Shown piece by piece: positions 10,266 through 21,280 of a stretch of 64,000 bases of DNA (position 1 is its first letter; every line of letters starts with the position of its first letter). The DNA comes from Lactifluus volemus (Eukaryota; Basidiomycota; Agaricomycetes; Russulales; Russulaceae): contig WTXI01000007.1 of NCBI GenBank assembly GCA_022376515.1, forward strand, positions 434,001-498,000, in the 5' to 3' direction. Both the position numbers and the translations under genes were made by a program. Under the pieces are notes generated by a model. The model saw only the letters and a program-made list of their open reading frames with translations. It was not told where the DNA came from and searched no databases.

Positions 10266-13200
10266 ATGGACACCATCTTTGGCAGAAGGAAGTCTCGTCC
10301 ACGACAGTCCTCCATATCTGCTCAAGAATTACGTTCGCTTCCATACGACAAGATTCTTCCAGGCCCCCCACCTGTCGGCCGCCCAGCAGCCAACATCTCT
10401 GCACCGATTACGAACCCCACACTCACCGCGAATGGCACCGATCTCAACGTTCATGCCATTCAACGCACCAAGGCGGATAGGGAGCGCGCTTACGCTTCCA
10501 CCACCAACGCGTCTACTTTCCGCTCGAGTTCACCCCATGCCTCGTTGGTGACCGATGATTCGTCCACGCTATACAGCGAACTTGCGGACACCACCTCTAA
10601 TCCCTCTACGGCTTCTGCCGCCCGCAAGCTTCGTCAAAGCGGGAGCTCCTCGGGACGGCGAAGCCCATCCAGCCATTCCTCCTCTCAGGCTCTTCCGCCC
10701 ATCCCGTTATCTCCACCTTCATCCTCTACTTCAGTGCCCTTGCGTCCTACGTCCTCTTCAACCACTCGTTCAGACAATCGCTCATCGCGTTACACGGTCC
10801 AGTCTGATCCCCATTCCTCCCACAGCCACCATCACTTTCCAAATCTCCACAGACATGGGGCCATAGATGATTTCAACTTTCCTCGGCCAAGTGATGATGC
10901 CGAGATCGAAGCTTTGTTCGACAACATTGTGAGGACGCGCGACCTCAACTTGCCGCCTCTTACAATCGACCAAAAATGGAACATCGTAGAAAGCGACGAA
11001 CGAATACGGTGGAAAGAAGAAAAGACGAGGGAAGAACAGGCCAGGAAGGTCCCAGAGCAGAGTCGGCCAAGTATGATCGATGAGAAGTCTCCCGAGTGGT
11101 ATCTGCGGAAGTTCTTGGATAGGTCGATAACACCTAAAGATGCTTCTGGCCTTCTCGTCTCGTTGAGGGGCCATGAGGTCGGGTGCGTATTACACCATTT
11201 CTCGTTCTCTTTCGGCGTCCTACCAAACCGACTCACTCGTCTACGTAGATGGTTCCAACAGTTCATCTTGATACAAGGTACCCCAGTGCTTGCCCAAACT
11301 CTTTCGTACATCAGCCGCAAGGGGAAGCATAGGTTCGTCCCATTGATCAGTAGTTATCTTTCTGCATGCTCAACAGTCCTCAAGGTCGGAGTTCGACCAT
11401 CAACTAGAATACGAGGTCATTCGCTGTATAAAGCAGATTCTCAACTCCCGGGTATGTTTGGAGAGATATCACCGAACGTGGCTTGACCTGTGTTGCTCTA
11501 GGGTGCTACGGCCGAGGCTCTTACTCACAACCTCCTGGTCACCCAAATCGCGTCTTCTTTGAACTCGCCTCGTTTGGGTGCTCGAAAACTTGTGGTTGAA
11601 CTCTTGACGTTTCTGGCTTACCGGAATCCCGAGGCACTTAATCTCGTCATTGGGGCTCTGGAAACTGTCAGCATCACAAACGATGCTGGAAGTTCTCCTT
11701 ATGCGTACTGGTTTGTGGCGTTCGAAAAGTCTATCTCAGGGCGAGGAAAAATGGGTAGTCTGGTGGGTGCAAGCGAGGAGGTTCGAAAGAATGCTACCAC
11801 TGAAAGTAATATTAATGAATATGCGGTACGTGTTCTTCAGGTTCGATAAGACTTCGTTCTCTCATCAACTTGAATCACAGCTAAGTAATCTTCTCCTCAT
11901 CAACGGCATCTTGGAGAACACGGAAGACCTGGACCTTCGTATTCATCATCACAGCCAGATGGCTACTGCTGGGTTGCATCGAGTGATACAACTTTGTCGC
12001 AGCTTCAACTTTGAGCCACTCAACACGCAGCTAGATGTTCTACAAGAGACAGCTGAAAATGATGAGAAGGAACTACGGGAGCGTCTAGACCAGGAGGTTC
12101 TCAAAGACATGACTAATATAGAGGACGTCTATGCTGCTCTCAAAGCTCGGATAGATAATACGAAGGCCCATGATTATCTTCTATCCATCCTACAACACCT
12201 CCTACTCGTGCGTGATGATGGCCCTGGGGTGGTGCAATACTATCAATTACTGGACTCTCTGGTAACTGATGTCGTCATGGACCATAAACTCGCCGGCGCG
12301 GAGCAACGGCTTGGAAAGTCGGTGGAGAGCATCATCGCTCAGTTCAATAACGCGGACCAATATCGCACCTTGGAGGCGGAGGCCGCTAAAATGCGCCAGG
12401 ACTTACGTCGTCTCCAACTGGAGAAGGATTCCCTTGAGAGCGAGATGATGACCGGTGGCGATGGCCTTGTTGGTGTACTCAAAGGCAACGCTGCGAGTCT
12501 GGAAGAGAAGCTCCAGGTCTCGCGAGAAACCACTGGTCGATTACAGAAGCAGTTGGAGACACAGAAAGCGAGCTATGAGGAGCAAGTCACACAGCTCGAA
12601 GCCCAAATCATGGAGTTATTCCGGATGCTCAAAGAGCTCGGGAGCGATGGTGTGGAGCAGATCCTGGAGAATAGCGGCACCATGGACCGGAAGACGCTCA
12701 TCACGACGTTAGAAAAGCACGTGCAGAGGGCCAAGACAATCAGCATCCTTGAGGGTCGCGACAAAGATAATCCACCACGGAAGAGGGCCAAGGAAGGTCA
12801 AGACGGGGACGAAGGCGAATCTGATGATCCGGATGCTACCCCTAGGAAGTCCAAACTCAGACGACAACCCCACTCCAAGAGGAGTCCGCAATCACGATTA
12901 TCCGAGGCTTCGCCTGGCCGACCATCACAATTCTTGGATGCCGATGAGGCGGACGTGAAAGTGCAGATCCAACAACAACTGGCTGCCGGTGTGACGATGG
13001 TGAGCGGCGTCAATGTTCTCCGGTCCTGTGAAATACTGACTCGAGTTAGTATGCGCTGAGGGATGGTAATGCCGCTAGTCCGAGAAGCCTCAATAAATCC
13101 CCACGACCCAAGAATCGTCATTTGATTGACGAGGGCTCTCCCTCGAAAAGACCGAACAGGTCGCGCACATTTGTCGGTGACGCTGGACTGCTCCCTGTTC

Positions 13201-15867
13201 ATGACGACCAGGACCCCGATAGCGACCACGACCGTTCAACATTGAGCGGAGCAACTCTTATAGAAGAATCCACCACTTCCTCCGTGGATGGTGCTCGCCC
13301 GCCTGGCGTTGGTTCCCTTGCAGAACAACTCAGTAAACACTTTGCTTCCAAACGTAAGCAGCCCCCGCAAGAGCAGTCTGTCTCACCACCCGAGGCTGCT
13401 GATGATGCGCCACCGCCGCCACCGCCGCCACCACCACCACCTCCGCCCCCTCCCCCGCCCCCTCCCCCTCCCCTCCGCCGCCGCCGCCAACTTTCCTGGG
13501 CATCTCTGGGCCCCCGCACCCACCGCCACCACCGCCACCACCACCAATTTCAGGGAGATTTGGCCTAGTACCTACAGCTATGTCTGGCGCGCCGCCGCCG
13601 CCACATCCTCCCACTCCCACCGGCCATGATTCTGATCTAGGTTCCAATCCGGGTTCCGCGCGCAGTACTCTACTTCTTGGCGCAAATCTGAACGTGATGT
13701 TCTCAGCACGGAAAGATATGCCTATCACGCCGAATACCAAGATGAAGCAATTGCAATGGGATAAGCTACCTCAGCAGCAACTTGCGGTGACGTTGTGGCA
13801 GCAGGAAGAGCCGTCCAAAGAAAAGGAGATGATAGCGAAGTTATCAAATGACGGAATCTGGATGGAAATGGAAGAGGATTTCAAGGCCAAGCAGCTCGTA
13901 ATCAATCTCCTAGGTGCGGTTCTTTTTACTCCAGTAATCCCGGCGTACCTTTGTTGATCATTTTCGTGTTGCTCAGCCCGACAGAAGCACGCACAATTGA
14001 AAAGTGTTCTCGATTCTCAAACAAAGAAGCGCGTCGGTCAGTCCCTCCACAACAACACGATAAATGTTGACAGATTTCTGATTTGCTTCGAAGAAATCCT
14101 TATACAACGCGTTAAGAAGCTAGCGCCCGAGGAGGTCGCGCAGAGAATCAAAGAATTTGATCCTGGAGTATGCACTCAGGTCTTCCTGAGTGAGCTCAAG
14201 CGTGTTGTCCCTACCCCGGAACAGGTGAAGGCGGATGCCGTGACGTTCCCTTCGTGAACTTATATATCCATGTCATAGGTCGGCAAGCTGAACGTCTACC
14301 GGAATTCAGAACCTGAAGAGTTGGCGGGACTACATTCTGCGGACCGCCTCATGGTCAAGCTGATACAAATCGATCGACTCAACAACGTATTGATGGCATG
14401 CTCTACCGAATTTCGTTTGATGAGCAATGGGCGCTACTTGACGAGGTGAGCCACTTCCGGCCTACGATGTGGTGCATCGCTAAACCTCCTGTCACAGAGT
14501 GCTCGTAAGTTGTCAGAGGCAGGAAAGGCTCTTATGAGTGCCAGTCACTTTAAAGAATTATTAAATGTGCGTATCCTCGGTTGCCGTTCGTCTTGCCTAT
14601 TAACCGTCTTTGCACTGCGTATAGCTCATTCTACTTATCGGTAATTACATGAACGGATCTGGTATTAAAGGTGGTGCATTTGGATTTAGGATTAGCAGTA
14701 TTAACAAGGTATACCTCTTCGTAATCCTTCTCGAGGCCGTCCACAGTGCATGACAATTATCCTTCCTAGCTTGTTGATACCAAGTCGGTCAACAATACCA
14801 CTCTCTTACATTTCCTCGAGCGCACCGTCGCCAAGCACTTTCCTGACATGGAGGAATTTGTCGAGGAACTCAGCAAGCCAGCCGAGGCGTATCGAAGTAC
14901 GTCCTTCTTTCGTAGTTCAGAGTCGGTCGGCTAATTTTGATTTTTTTTTTTTAGTCAATCTCCAAGATGTCCGGAAAGGTCTTATAGAGCTTCGAGACGG
15001 TCTTAAGGCGATTCGGCAGGAACTTAATGAATATTTCTCTGAGGTCGAGCAGAATGACCGGTATTCCAAGCAGATGTGGGGCTTTTTGGGAAAAGCGACA
15101 CGACAGATGGAAGACCTCAATGACGATGTAAACGCAGCAGACACGTTGTTACGGAGGTTGTGAGATATTTCGGGGAAGACGACAAGAACATGTCATCGAC
15201 AGAATTTTACGGGATCTTCAAGACTTTCGTTACGTCTTATCGCGTACGTGATTCACGAGCTCACCGTTCAAAGTTTTCTGACGATGGGGGGGAACAGAAA
15301 TTCCAGTTGGAGAATAGAACGGCCACGGAGGAGAGGCTCGCGCTTGAGAGGCGAAGGCAAGCTGCTGAGGATGCGAAGGCAAATCGGAGGAAGGCAGAAG
15401 ATGATGCCCTCTCGCAAGAAGCCGAGGAGACAGCCGCACTGGATAACTTGCTCGAGAAGTTGCGAAACGGCGACAACGTCGGACGACGCGCCCGTCGTGC
15501 GCGTCCCAGCGCCGCCAGCACGAAAGAGGTGACGGCCTCACTGCCCCCTCCCGACAAGGACATTGCGCCGACGCCAGTTTCGGCGTTCGGCGGCACGACT
15601 GCGGACATTGCACGGGGCATGTTGGAGCAGCTCAAAACGAACGGCTTCGTATCAGAATCATTTACGCCAATTTCACCGACGATTCCACCGGCGCCCAGGC
15701 GGCGTCGATTGCGGGGCGGTAACCTGGCTGCAGTACTAGCGGCAGAGCTAGAAGCAGCTGGTGACATCTCTCCCGCTGACAGTCCAGGAATAGATAACGG
15801 ATCGTCGTTGCCGGCTGGTCTGGGAACACATAATGATTACGGCTCGGACACTGGAAGAGAGGACTGA
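10266..15867 (+). CDS. bni1: Formin (Bni1/SepA type): GBD-FH3-coiled coil-FH1-FH2-DAD
   Basis: Formins nucleate and elongate unbranched actin under Rho control. I place exons at 10266-11182, 11249-11332, 11385-11451, 11502-11825, 11881-12999, 13050-13913, 13977-14224, 14279-14445, 14498-14566, 14625-14708, 14770-14896, 14955-15243 and 15298-15867, about 1640 residues. Order: Ser-rich head; GTPase-binding domain (FNFPRPSDDAEIEALFDNIV); FH3 armadillo helices; coiled coil from about 12320 to 12740; FH1 polyproline at 13405-13600; FH2 (KQLQWDKL-like start at 13740, then LSEAGKALMSASHFKELLN, GNYMNGSGIKGGAFGFR); DAD with LDNLLEKLRNGDN followed by RRARRAR near 15440-15510. Three exons (13050-13913, 14279-14445, 14955-15243) are each one base short: within FH1, near 14386 and near 15150. 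Adding one base to each restores both conserved sequence and splice phase, so I regard these as probable sequence errors, not a dead gene. Confidence 0.9.
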
Positions 15868-16243
15868 TTTCTATCGCATGTATCTCGTAGACACACTTGC
15901 ACTCACCTAATAACTCTTGTACCCATTATTTTATCTATAATTTTTTTTTTTTTTTTCGACGCACGGCGGAACCATCATCAGACAAAGACGAAAGTGATAC
16001 ATCATTGATCAGCGCCTGTTGCGATGCTTCTCGTGTCCAATATGGATATATGACCTTACATAAAAGTGTTTATGCTTGGCATGCCACCTGTCGATCGACA
16101 TAGCATCCGCGCGCTGTGCGCACGGCGGCGCGCCCAATACACGTGCAGGGTTACACACGATATATAGCCCTTGTCAGCTTTGGTTGGCATCCTTAACCCC
16201 CCACAGTGTTCAGAAGCAAAGTTTGACTTTGGCCCCTACCGTC
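15868..16243. other. Intergenic region between formin and PEBP genes
   Basis: No coding signal. It contains a T tract at about 15942-15956 and a TATA-like gatatatagc near 16159, about 85 bp before the PEBP start codon, a plausible core promoter element. Confidence 0.4.
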
Positions 16244-17440
16244 ATGTTGCTCCTTTCTACTGTCGTCCTTTCGTTCTCGGTTCCCTCGTTAATGCTCAGG
16301 CTAACAACAATGCTCTCGGCATTGCTGCCATCGAGGCCCATTTCACTCAGTCAGGCTTGGTCCCTAATCTCCTTAAGACGTTCGACCCCAATAGCATTAT
16401 GACGGTCAATTTCCCTGGTACTGGTGCCATCACTCCAGGTGAAGCCCTTACCGAACAACGTGAGTGACCCATGTCCCTCGCTCCCCCTCCTATATACGAT
16501 CTTGACATTCTTTTTTTGTTCCAGAGACGGCCCAGGCCCACAAGTCTCAATCGTCCCTGCAAACGCCAGCGTGACTCCTCAGGGAGCTTATACCATCGTT
16601 ATGGCTGACGCCGATGTCGTTGGTACAGACGAGACTGGCGGGCAGACACGTCACTGGCTCGTCAACGGTGTTACCCTGACCGGTGCGTTGTTTTGCGCCA
16701 CCTGCTACCAGGCACGAGCGCGTTTCTAAAACAGCGCCGTATGCACAGGTACAAATCCATTCGTCGTGTCGTTAGATCAAGGCGTGGCCATTACGCAATA
16801 TGCCGGACCGGGCCCTGCCGCAGGCAGTGGTGCGCATCGGTAGGTTCCCCCAAACTGAGGAGCCGCCGGTTGTTCTTACCGTTGACCCAACTCGCTCGCT
16901 AGCTACGTTATCTTGCTGCTCCCGCAACCTGCCACGTTCCAGGCTCCGGCGGGCTTCAACCAGCCGAACATGGGCGTCGGTAAGTTCCAGCTCGTGGATT
17001 ACATTCAGGTACGTGCGACCAAATATTTGGTTACCTCTCTTTTCTAAATTGTCTTTTCTTCCCCAAATGGTCAGAATGCAAAACTCGGACAACCCGTTGC
17101 GGTGCGTTTTAAAGCATTTGACCTGTCAAAAAGTCCTGCCTTTTGATGAATTTAAAACTTTGCAGGGCATGTACTTTACCGTCGAAAATGGCCAGGCTGC
17201 TGCTGCTCCGCCCCCGACTGCGGCCGTCGTCAGTTCGACCCTCGTACCTGTCGAGCCCGCAACTACGACCACTCCAACAGCGCTTCGACCACGAGCAATA
17301 GCTCGAGCTCCTCCAAGCCCAAATCAAATGCCGCAAGGCGCTCTGTCGGGAACTTGGCTGACTCACTCGCAGCCACCGTTTTGGTCTTGTTGGCCTCTTA
17401 CATGTCCTGTAAGGCAGATTCATCCCAAAAGACATTTTAG
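16244..17440 (+). CDS. Secreted PEBP-family protein, copy 1 (frame slips present)
   Basis: Phosphatidylethanolamine-binding-like protein. Exons 16244-16459, 16525-16682, 16749-16839, 16903-17008, 17075-17101 and 17166-17440 match copy 2 downstream in order, and exons 4 and 5 match it exactly in length. Motifs: signal-peptide start MLLLSTVVLSF; NNALGIAAIEAHF; IVMADADVVG; HWLVNGVTLTG; GAHR + YVILLLPQP, the GxHRY ligand-site motif; NAKLGQPVA; GMYFTVENG. The tail is Ser-rich and ends in a hydrophobic stretch (LAATVLVLLASYMS), compatible with a GPI anchor. Exons 1, 2 and 6 each lack one base (near 16275, 16533 and 17275). Exon 2 is 158 bp against 159 in copy 2. One restored base per exon gives a full protein, so error is likelier than decay. 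Confidence 0.82.
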
Positions 17441-18065
17441 TTTAGCGGACACACCCGGACTCGTCTCGATACCATCAGTGCGGACCATGATACAGTCTTT
17501 TCTGTCCTTGGACCATTCTCTTGGAACATTACCCATTTACCCGCATTTTTACTTTGGACTTTACCTGGTTATGTGTCAGGGTATGATACAATTTTCTCGA
17601 TAATGAATCTTATGAGCTTGAATCATGCAGTGGTGAGCTGGGGTGTCAGAAGAGAACCGAACTATGTTCCATTCGGCCTTTTCCGGCTTCTCGTTCTATT
17701 ATGCTTCTTCGGCGGCTTGCACTTATGTCTCCGGTGTGAACTTCTCTTATGCCGTGTCAGCCACAAGTAGCATTTCAATTACCCTCCCAAACATCTGGAA
17801 ATCTCGACTTGGAAATAAGTGTACTTTTACGCGCTCAGAGTGGCCACGGCTTTCGAGGGAGGCTCATCAACTTGTCTCCGCCGCAAAATAAGGTGACGTC
17901 ATTGAGTCATTTTAGGTACGGAGCGACCCAACCTCGGTCCCTCGGGTCGCCTTAGCAGCTCGTGTTACCGCGGTGTTTTATAACCCCAAAACTGTTTAAA
18001 AATGGTGAGCAAACGAGACCTATTCGCAAACCTTTTTTTCCTCGGTCTGCACCCCCGTCACCGTC
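17441..18065. other. Intergenic between the PEBP copies
   Basis: No supportable gene. Short frames at 17573-17955 overlap each other and show no family signal. Confidence 0.45.
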
Positions 18066-19242
18066 ATGTATATGCTCTTCCCTACCGCAGTCGCTCTTTC
18101 TTTCCTGGGTTCCTTCGTTTATGCCCAGTCCAACGACACTGCTCTCGGCATTCCTGCCATTGAGGCCCATTTTAAGGGTGCTCTCATCGTTCCACAAATT
18201 CTTCCGACGTTCACCCCCTCTGCCATTATGAACGTCAATTATACTGGAGCCGGCATAATCACTCCAGGTCAAAACCTTACTAAAGCACGTGAGCAAACCA
18301 TACCGAGCCCTTTTTTTTTTTGATGGTCATTGAACGTTGTTCGGTTTCCAGAGGTGGCTACTGCTCCACAAATCACAGTCACCCCTGCGAACAGCAGCGT
18401 AACACTGACGGGAAATTATACCCTCCTCATGGTCGACGCCTTAGTTCCCGGTGCGAACGAGACTGCAGGGCAACACCTCCACTGGCTTGTCAATGGCGTT
18501 ACCATCAGCGGTGCGTCCTCATCCTACACATTGCCCGCTCAGGGGAAGAGCGCTTGGCTGAGATGACGTTATGCTTTCTACCAGGTACTGAAGTGTCGAC
18601 CACAAAGGGCGTGGCGATCAGAGCTTACGCCGCCCCTAACCCCGGGGCAGGCAGCGGACCACATCGGTACATCATATATATATCCTCGTGCCCAAACTTC
18701 GAGGCAGCTTGCACTGACTTGAGTCGTTGCTCAGCTACGTCATTTTGCTGCTCCCACAGCCTTCCAATTTTGTGCCTCCGACGAACTTTACCGCCCCTAG
18801 CACCGGCGTCACTACCTTCCAACTCAGTCAATATATCACGGTGCGCTCGACCGGCCTTTTTATTATTATTATTATTCACGCCTAATGGTCATTCATTCTT
18901 TCACCGAAAACATAGGCCGCCCACCTCTCTGAACCCTTTGCAGTATGTCATTTTTTGCTAATTTTCTTTCTGATTCTTGATCCTTTTTTTTTTCAGGGCA
19001 TGTACTTTGTCGTAGAAGTGGGCACGACAACAGTCAGTGTGGCCCCGACTTCGCCCGTCGTCAGCTCGACCCTCAAACCGGAAGCGGCCACTTCCGCAGC
19101 TTCGGCCGCGAGCCACAGCGCGAGCTCTGGACAAAGTAAATCATCCAGCGTCTCGATCCACAACCCCGGAAATTCGTTGGTCGCACTCACAGCAGCTGCA
19201 GCCTCGGCCCTCGTGGCCTCATTCGTGTGCCTGTGCCTCTAA
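18066..19242 (+). CDS. Secreted PEBP-family protein, copy 2 (intact)
   Basis: Exons 18066-18288, 18352-18510, 18585-18666, 18735-18840, 18916-18942 and 18997-19242 sum to 843 bp, 280 residues, with every phase kept. It starts MYMLFPTAVALSFLGSFVYA, a signal peptide. The PEBP core is present: NDTALGIPAIEAHF, LLMVDALVPGANETAGQHLH, HWLVNGVTISG, GPHR + YVILLLPQPSNF, then GMYFVVEVG. The C-terminus is Ser/Ala-rich with a terminal hydrophobic segment (NSLVALTAAAASALVASF), typical of a GPI-anchored surface protein. Fungal PEBP proteins of this type are secreted and of unclear ligand; a serine-protease-inhibitor or lipid-binding role is known only for other family members. It lies 625 bp downstream of copy 1 in the same direction, a tandem duplication. 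Confidence 0.9.
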
Positions 19243-19540
19243 AGGCGCGGCGGTTGGTGAGCTGGTCCTCGAAAGTGACTTTTGTTTTTAAGTAAAATGC
19301 GGGTTCACTGTTGGTGTCTTGCTGGTTACAGACCATGATAATTATAGACTGTTTTTCTGTGATACGTGACGAGCTCAGGGATGAGCACCTGCAAACGTCC
19401 ATCACATCAAGAATCTTAGCATTCGCTCTATTTATTTTTTCTCGCTTGTACATTCGTTTCAACTTGAATCACACGGCAGCTTGCCACCATGTCACTCTAT
19501 TTCCTTGCGTCACGAAATGATTCAAGTGTTTACGCATGAG
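19243..19540. other. Intergenic spacer
   Basis: Nothing recognised between the PEBP copy 2 stop codon and the 3' end of the decayed HNH copy. Confidence 0.4.
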
Positions 19541-20201
19541 TTAGGCCCTTAGGTACACCATCTGCAGCCGTGACTCCAACACCCTTGCTGATGAACCATC
19601 ATACGCCATCATGTATGGGTGTTCTTCATACTCCCTGTCACACAACTCTAGATAGCCAGCAGCACCTGACAAGTGAGCAACTCGACAGATGACAGCATGT
19701 AACTTGAGGTATCGCGAGTCCGGCAGTTCTATATCAGTAGTTGTGGTGAAAGTGACTTGGCGTGGGTGGGGAAGGGCAGCAAGGGCAGCTGGATTTGGGC
19801 TCAAGGTACAGACGGTATAAGTATTTGGAACACCCTATGAAAGATGCCGTTAAGGGGAGAATGAGAAAACCTTTCAGTTATATTACTTACTTGAACTTCC
19901 TCGAACCAAAGCTGTAACCTGTCAAACAGAAAATGCAAATTCATATCCAAAGTTAACCCATTGGACAACCTATGTATCTTGTTGGCGTCTAGTTCAGCGA
20001 GAACATCGATGCTATTAAAGCTATTTATAATGCTCCACACACTTCCAGAATACACTATCTACAAATTATATCAGCAATCTTCATTGAAGTAACGGTGTCA
20101 GTGACAAAACCTTGGCCTGGCACCTCTGCATCGAGGTTCCAGTTAGTGGAAGGAGGAAAAATATGACAGAACTTTGTGAAGGTTGTTGGGTTACCAAGCA
20201 T
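19541..20201 (-). pseudogene. 5'-truncated, frameshifted HNH-endonuclease family copy (copy A)
   Basis: Homologous to the two intact HNH genes at 25756-27059 and 27290-28586. Only the last part of exon 3 and exons 4 and 5 remain. Exon 4 (20058-19891, 168 bp) and exon 5 (19834-19541, 294 bp) have exactly the lengths of the intact copies. In exon 3, a 5-bp deletion relative to the others (around 20115) leaves the exon end one base out of phase. Similarity stops near 20185, so the N-terminal region and the first HNH residues before FCHIFPPSTN are missing. The second and third HNH elements (SNGLTL, then HFLFD) remain. This copy is best read as a relic. Confidence 0.8.
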
Positions 20202-20577
20202 GTTGCCCTTTCTCACTCAGGACACTCGCGACGTGTTGAAGCTGCTCGACGTCAGCACCTACCACCTGGCAAATGCGACCCTGCTTGACCATGTGCAATG
20301 GGGACCCTCCGGTCGGAGGTACGTCTTGGTGGTGAAGGAGAAGACTCACAACAAGTACGGTCCCGCGCAACTCGAGTGCGTCGCCGACATCAGCCCTGAA
20401 ATTTTTTGGCTCTATGCATGCGGAGGGTGGAGCGGAGAAAAAGGGCCAACAGGTACCTGGTCTAATCCAACACCATTTGAGAAGGCGAAGGCAAGAGGAC
20501 ACCTGCGTCGCCCGCAGCACCGTGGCCAATTTGGACGCGATCGTAACTTTGGCCATGTCGATCGGGAAAGACAGTAG
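20176..20577 (+). CDS. Unrecognised open frame beside the HNH relic
   Basis: A frame of about 133 codons containing ordered-looking protein (MLPFLTQDTRDVLKLLDV, HVQWGPSGRRYVLVVKEK, CVADISPEIFWLYACGGW). An antisense frame of similar length overlaps it, and no intron or family motif decides between them. It begins exactly where the similarity of HNH copy A ends, so it may be part of an older gene cut by the HNH segment, or plain background. Low certainty. Confidence 0.25.
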   Translation: MKVVGLPSMLPFLTQDTRDVLKLLDVSTYHLANATLLDHVQWGPSGRRYVLVVKEKTHNKYGPAQLECVADISPEIFWLYACGGWSGEKGPTGTWSNPTPFEKAKARGHLRRPQHRGQFGRDRNFGHVDRERQ

Positions 20578-21280
20578 AATAGATCACAACGTTGTCGAGA
20601 ACAAGGAAATAAAAATACGTCACTCTGTATTTTTGGTGCGTCCCTTCCAATCAGCTGTGTCTTATCTGACTTCATCGAGTCAACAGGAGAAGAAAGACAG
20701 CTCCAAAAACGATCTGAACGATGAATTCTCCACAAAATCTACGCCTGGTTCGGAGTGTCGTCGGGACGGTGTTGTAGAAGGCGAATGGAAACTGCTATGA
20801 CGAGGAGAAAACGCTTTGAGTAGATTGCGGCGAAGCGCTTAGCCAGCTAAGCTGTGGGAAGGATGCGATACTGGTGACTAGGCGGTTGGAATTAGGGAGT
20901 AATTGCAACAGCGGCCATGGCTTGTTACTCGCTAGAAATGGAGAAGACGCAGTCATTGGACGGGGGTGTAGCTCTTACATTGTGAGACCAAGTACGACAC
21001 AGGCTGAGAAAGCCAAGTGCGTCATGGTATAGTCTGTACCTGAGACTCGGGCCAGGAGATCTCGTCTGTTCCAGAACTTTTCCTTCGCCTGCTCGACAAG
21101 TAGAAGTCTAATGTGACAGTAACACTTGCTGCAACTCTCACGAGTTCAGGGAGATGTTTGAGTACTCATAGAGGTCGAATAATACATGTGATAATGTTAA
21201 TGACGTGCAATGCTAGTGACGTCATATCACAAAACTTCAATAGTTCACACGTCAAGTTGTGACTCGGAACGTGCCACTAC
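20578..21280. other. Intergenic upstream of the Crinkler gene
   Basis: No coding signal seen. It should contain the Crinkler promoter but no clear TATA element was found. Confidence 0.4.

Noticed and set aside
13199..13519. Poly-Gly minus frame
   Set aside because: Antisense of the formin FH1 polyproline tract.
15230..15767. Two long minus frames over the formin C-terminus
   Set aside because: Antisense shadows; the plus strand has the DAD motif and correct splice phase.
10266..15867. Formin as a true pseudogene
   Set aside because: All three breaks are single missing bases, splice phases and motifs on both sides are intact, and the same error type occurs in other genes of the window.
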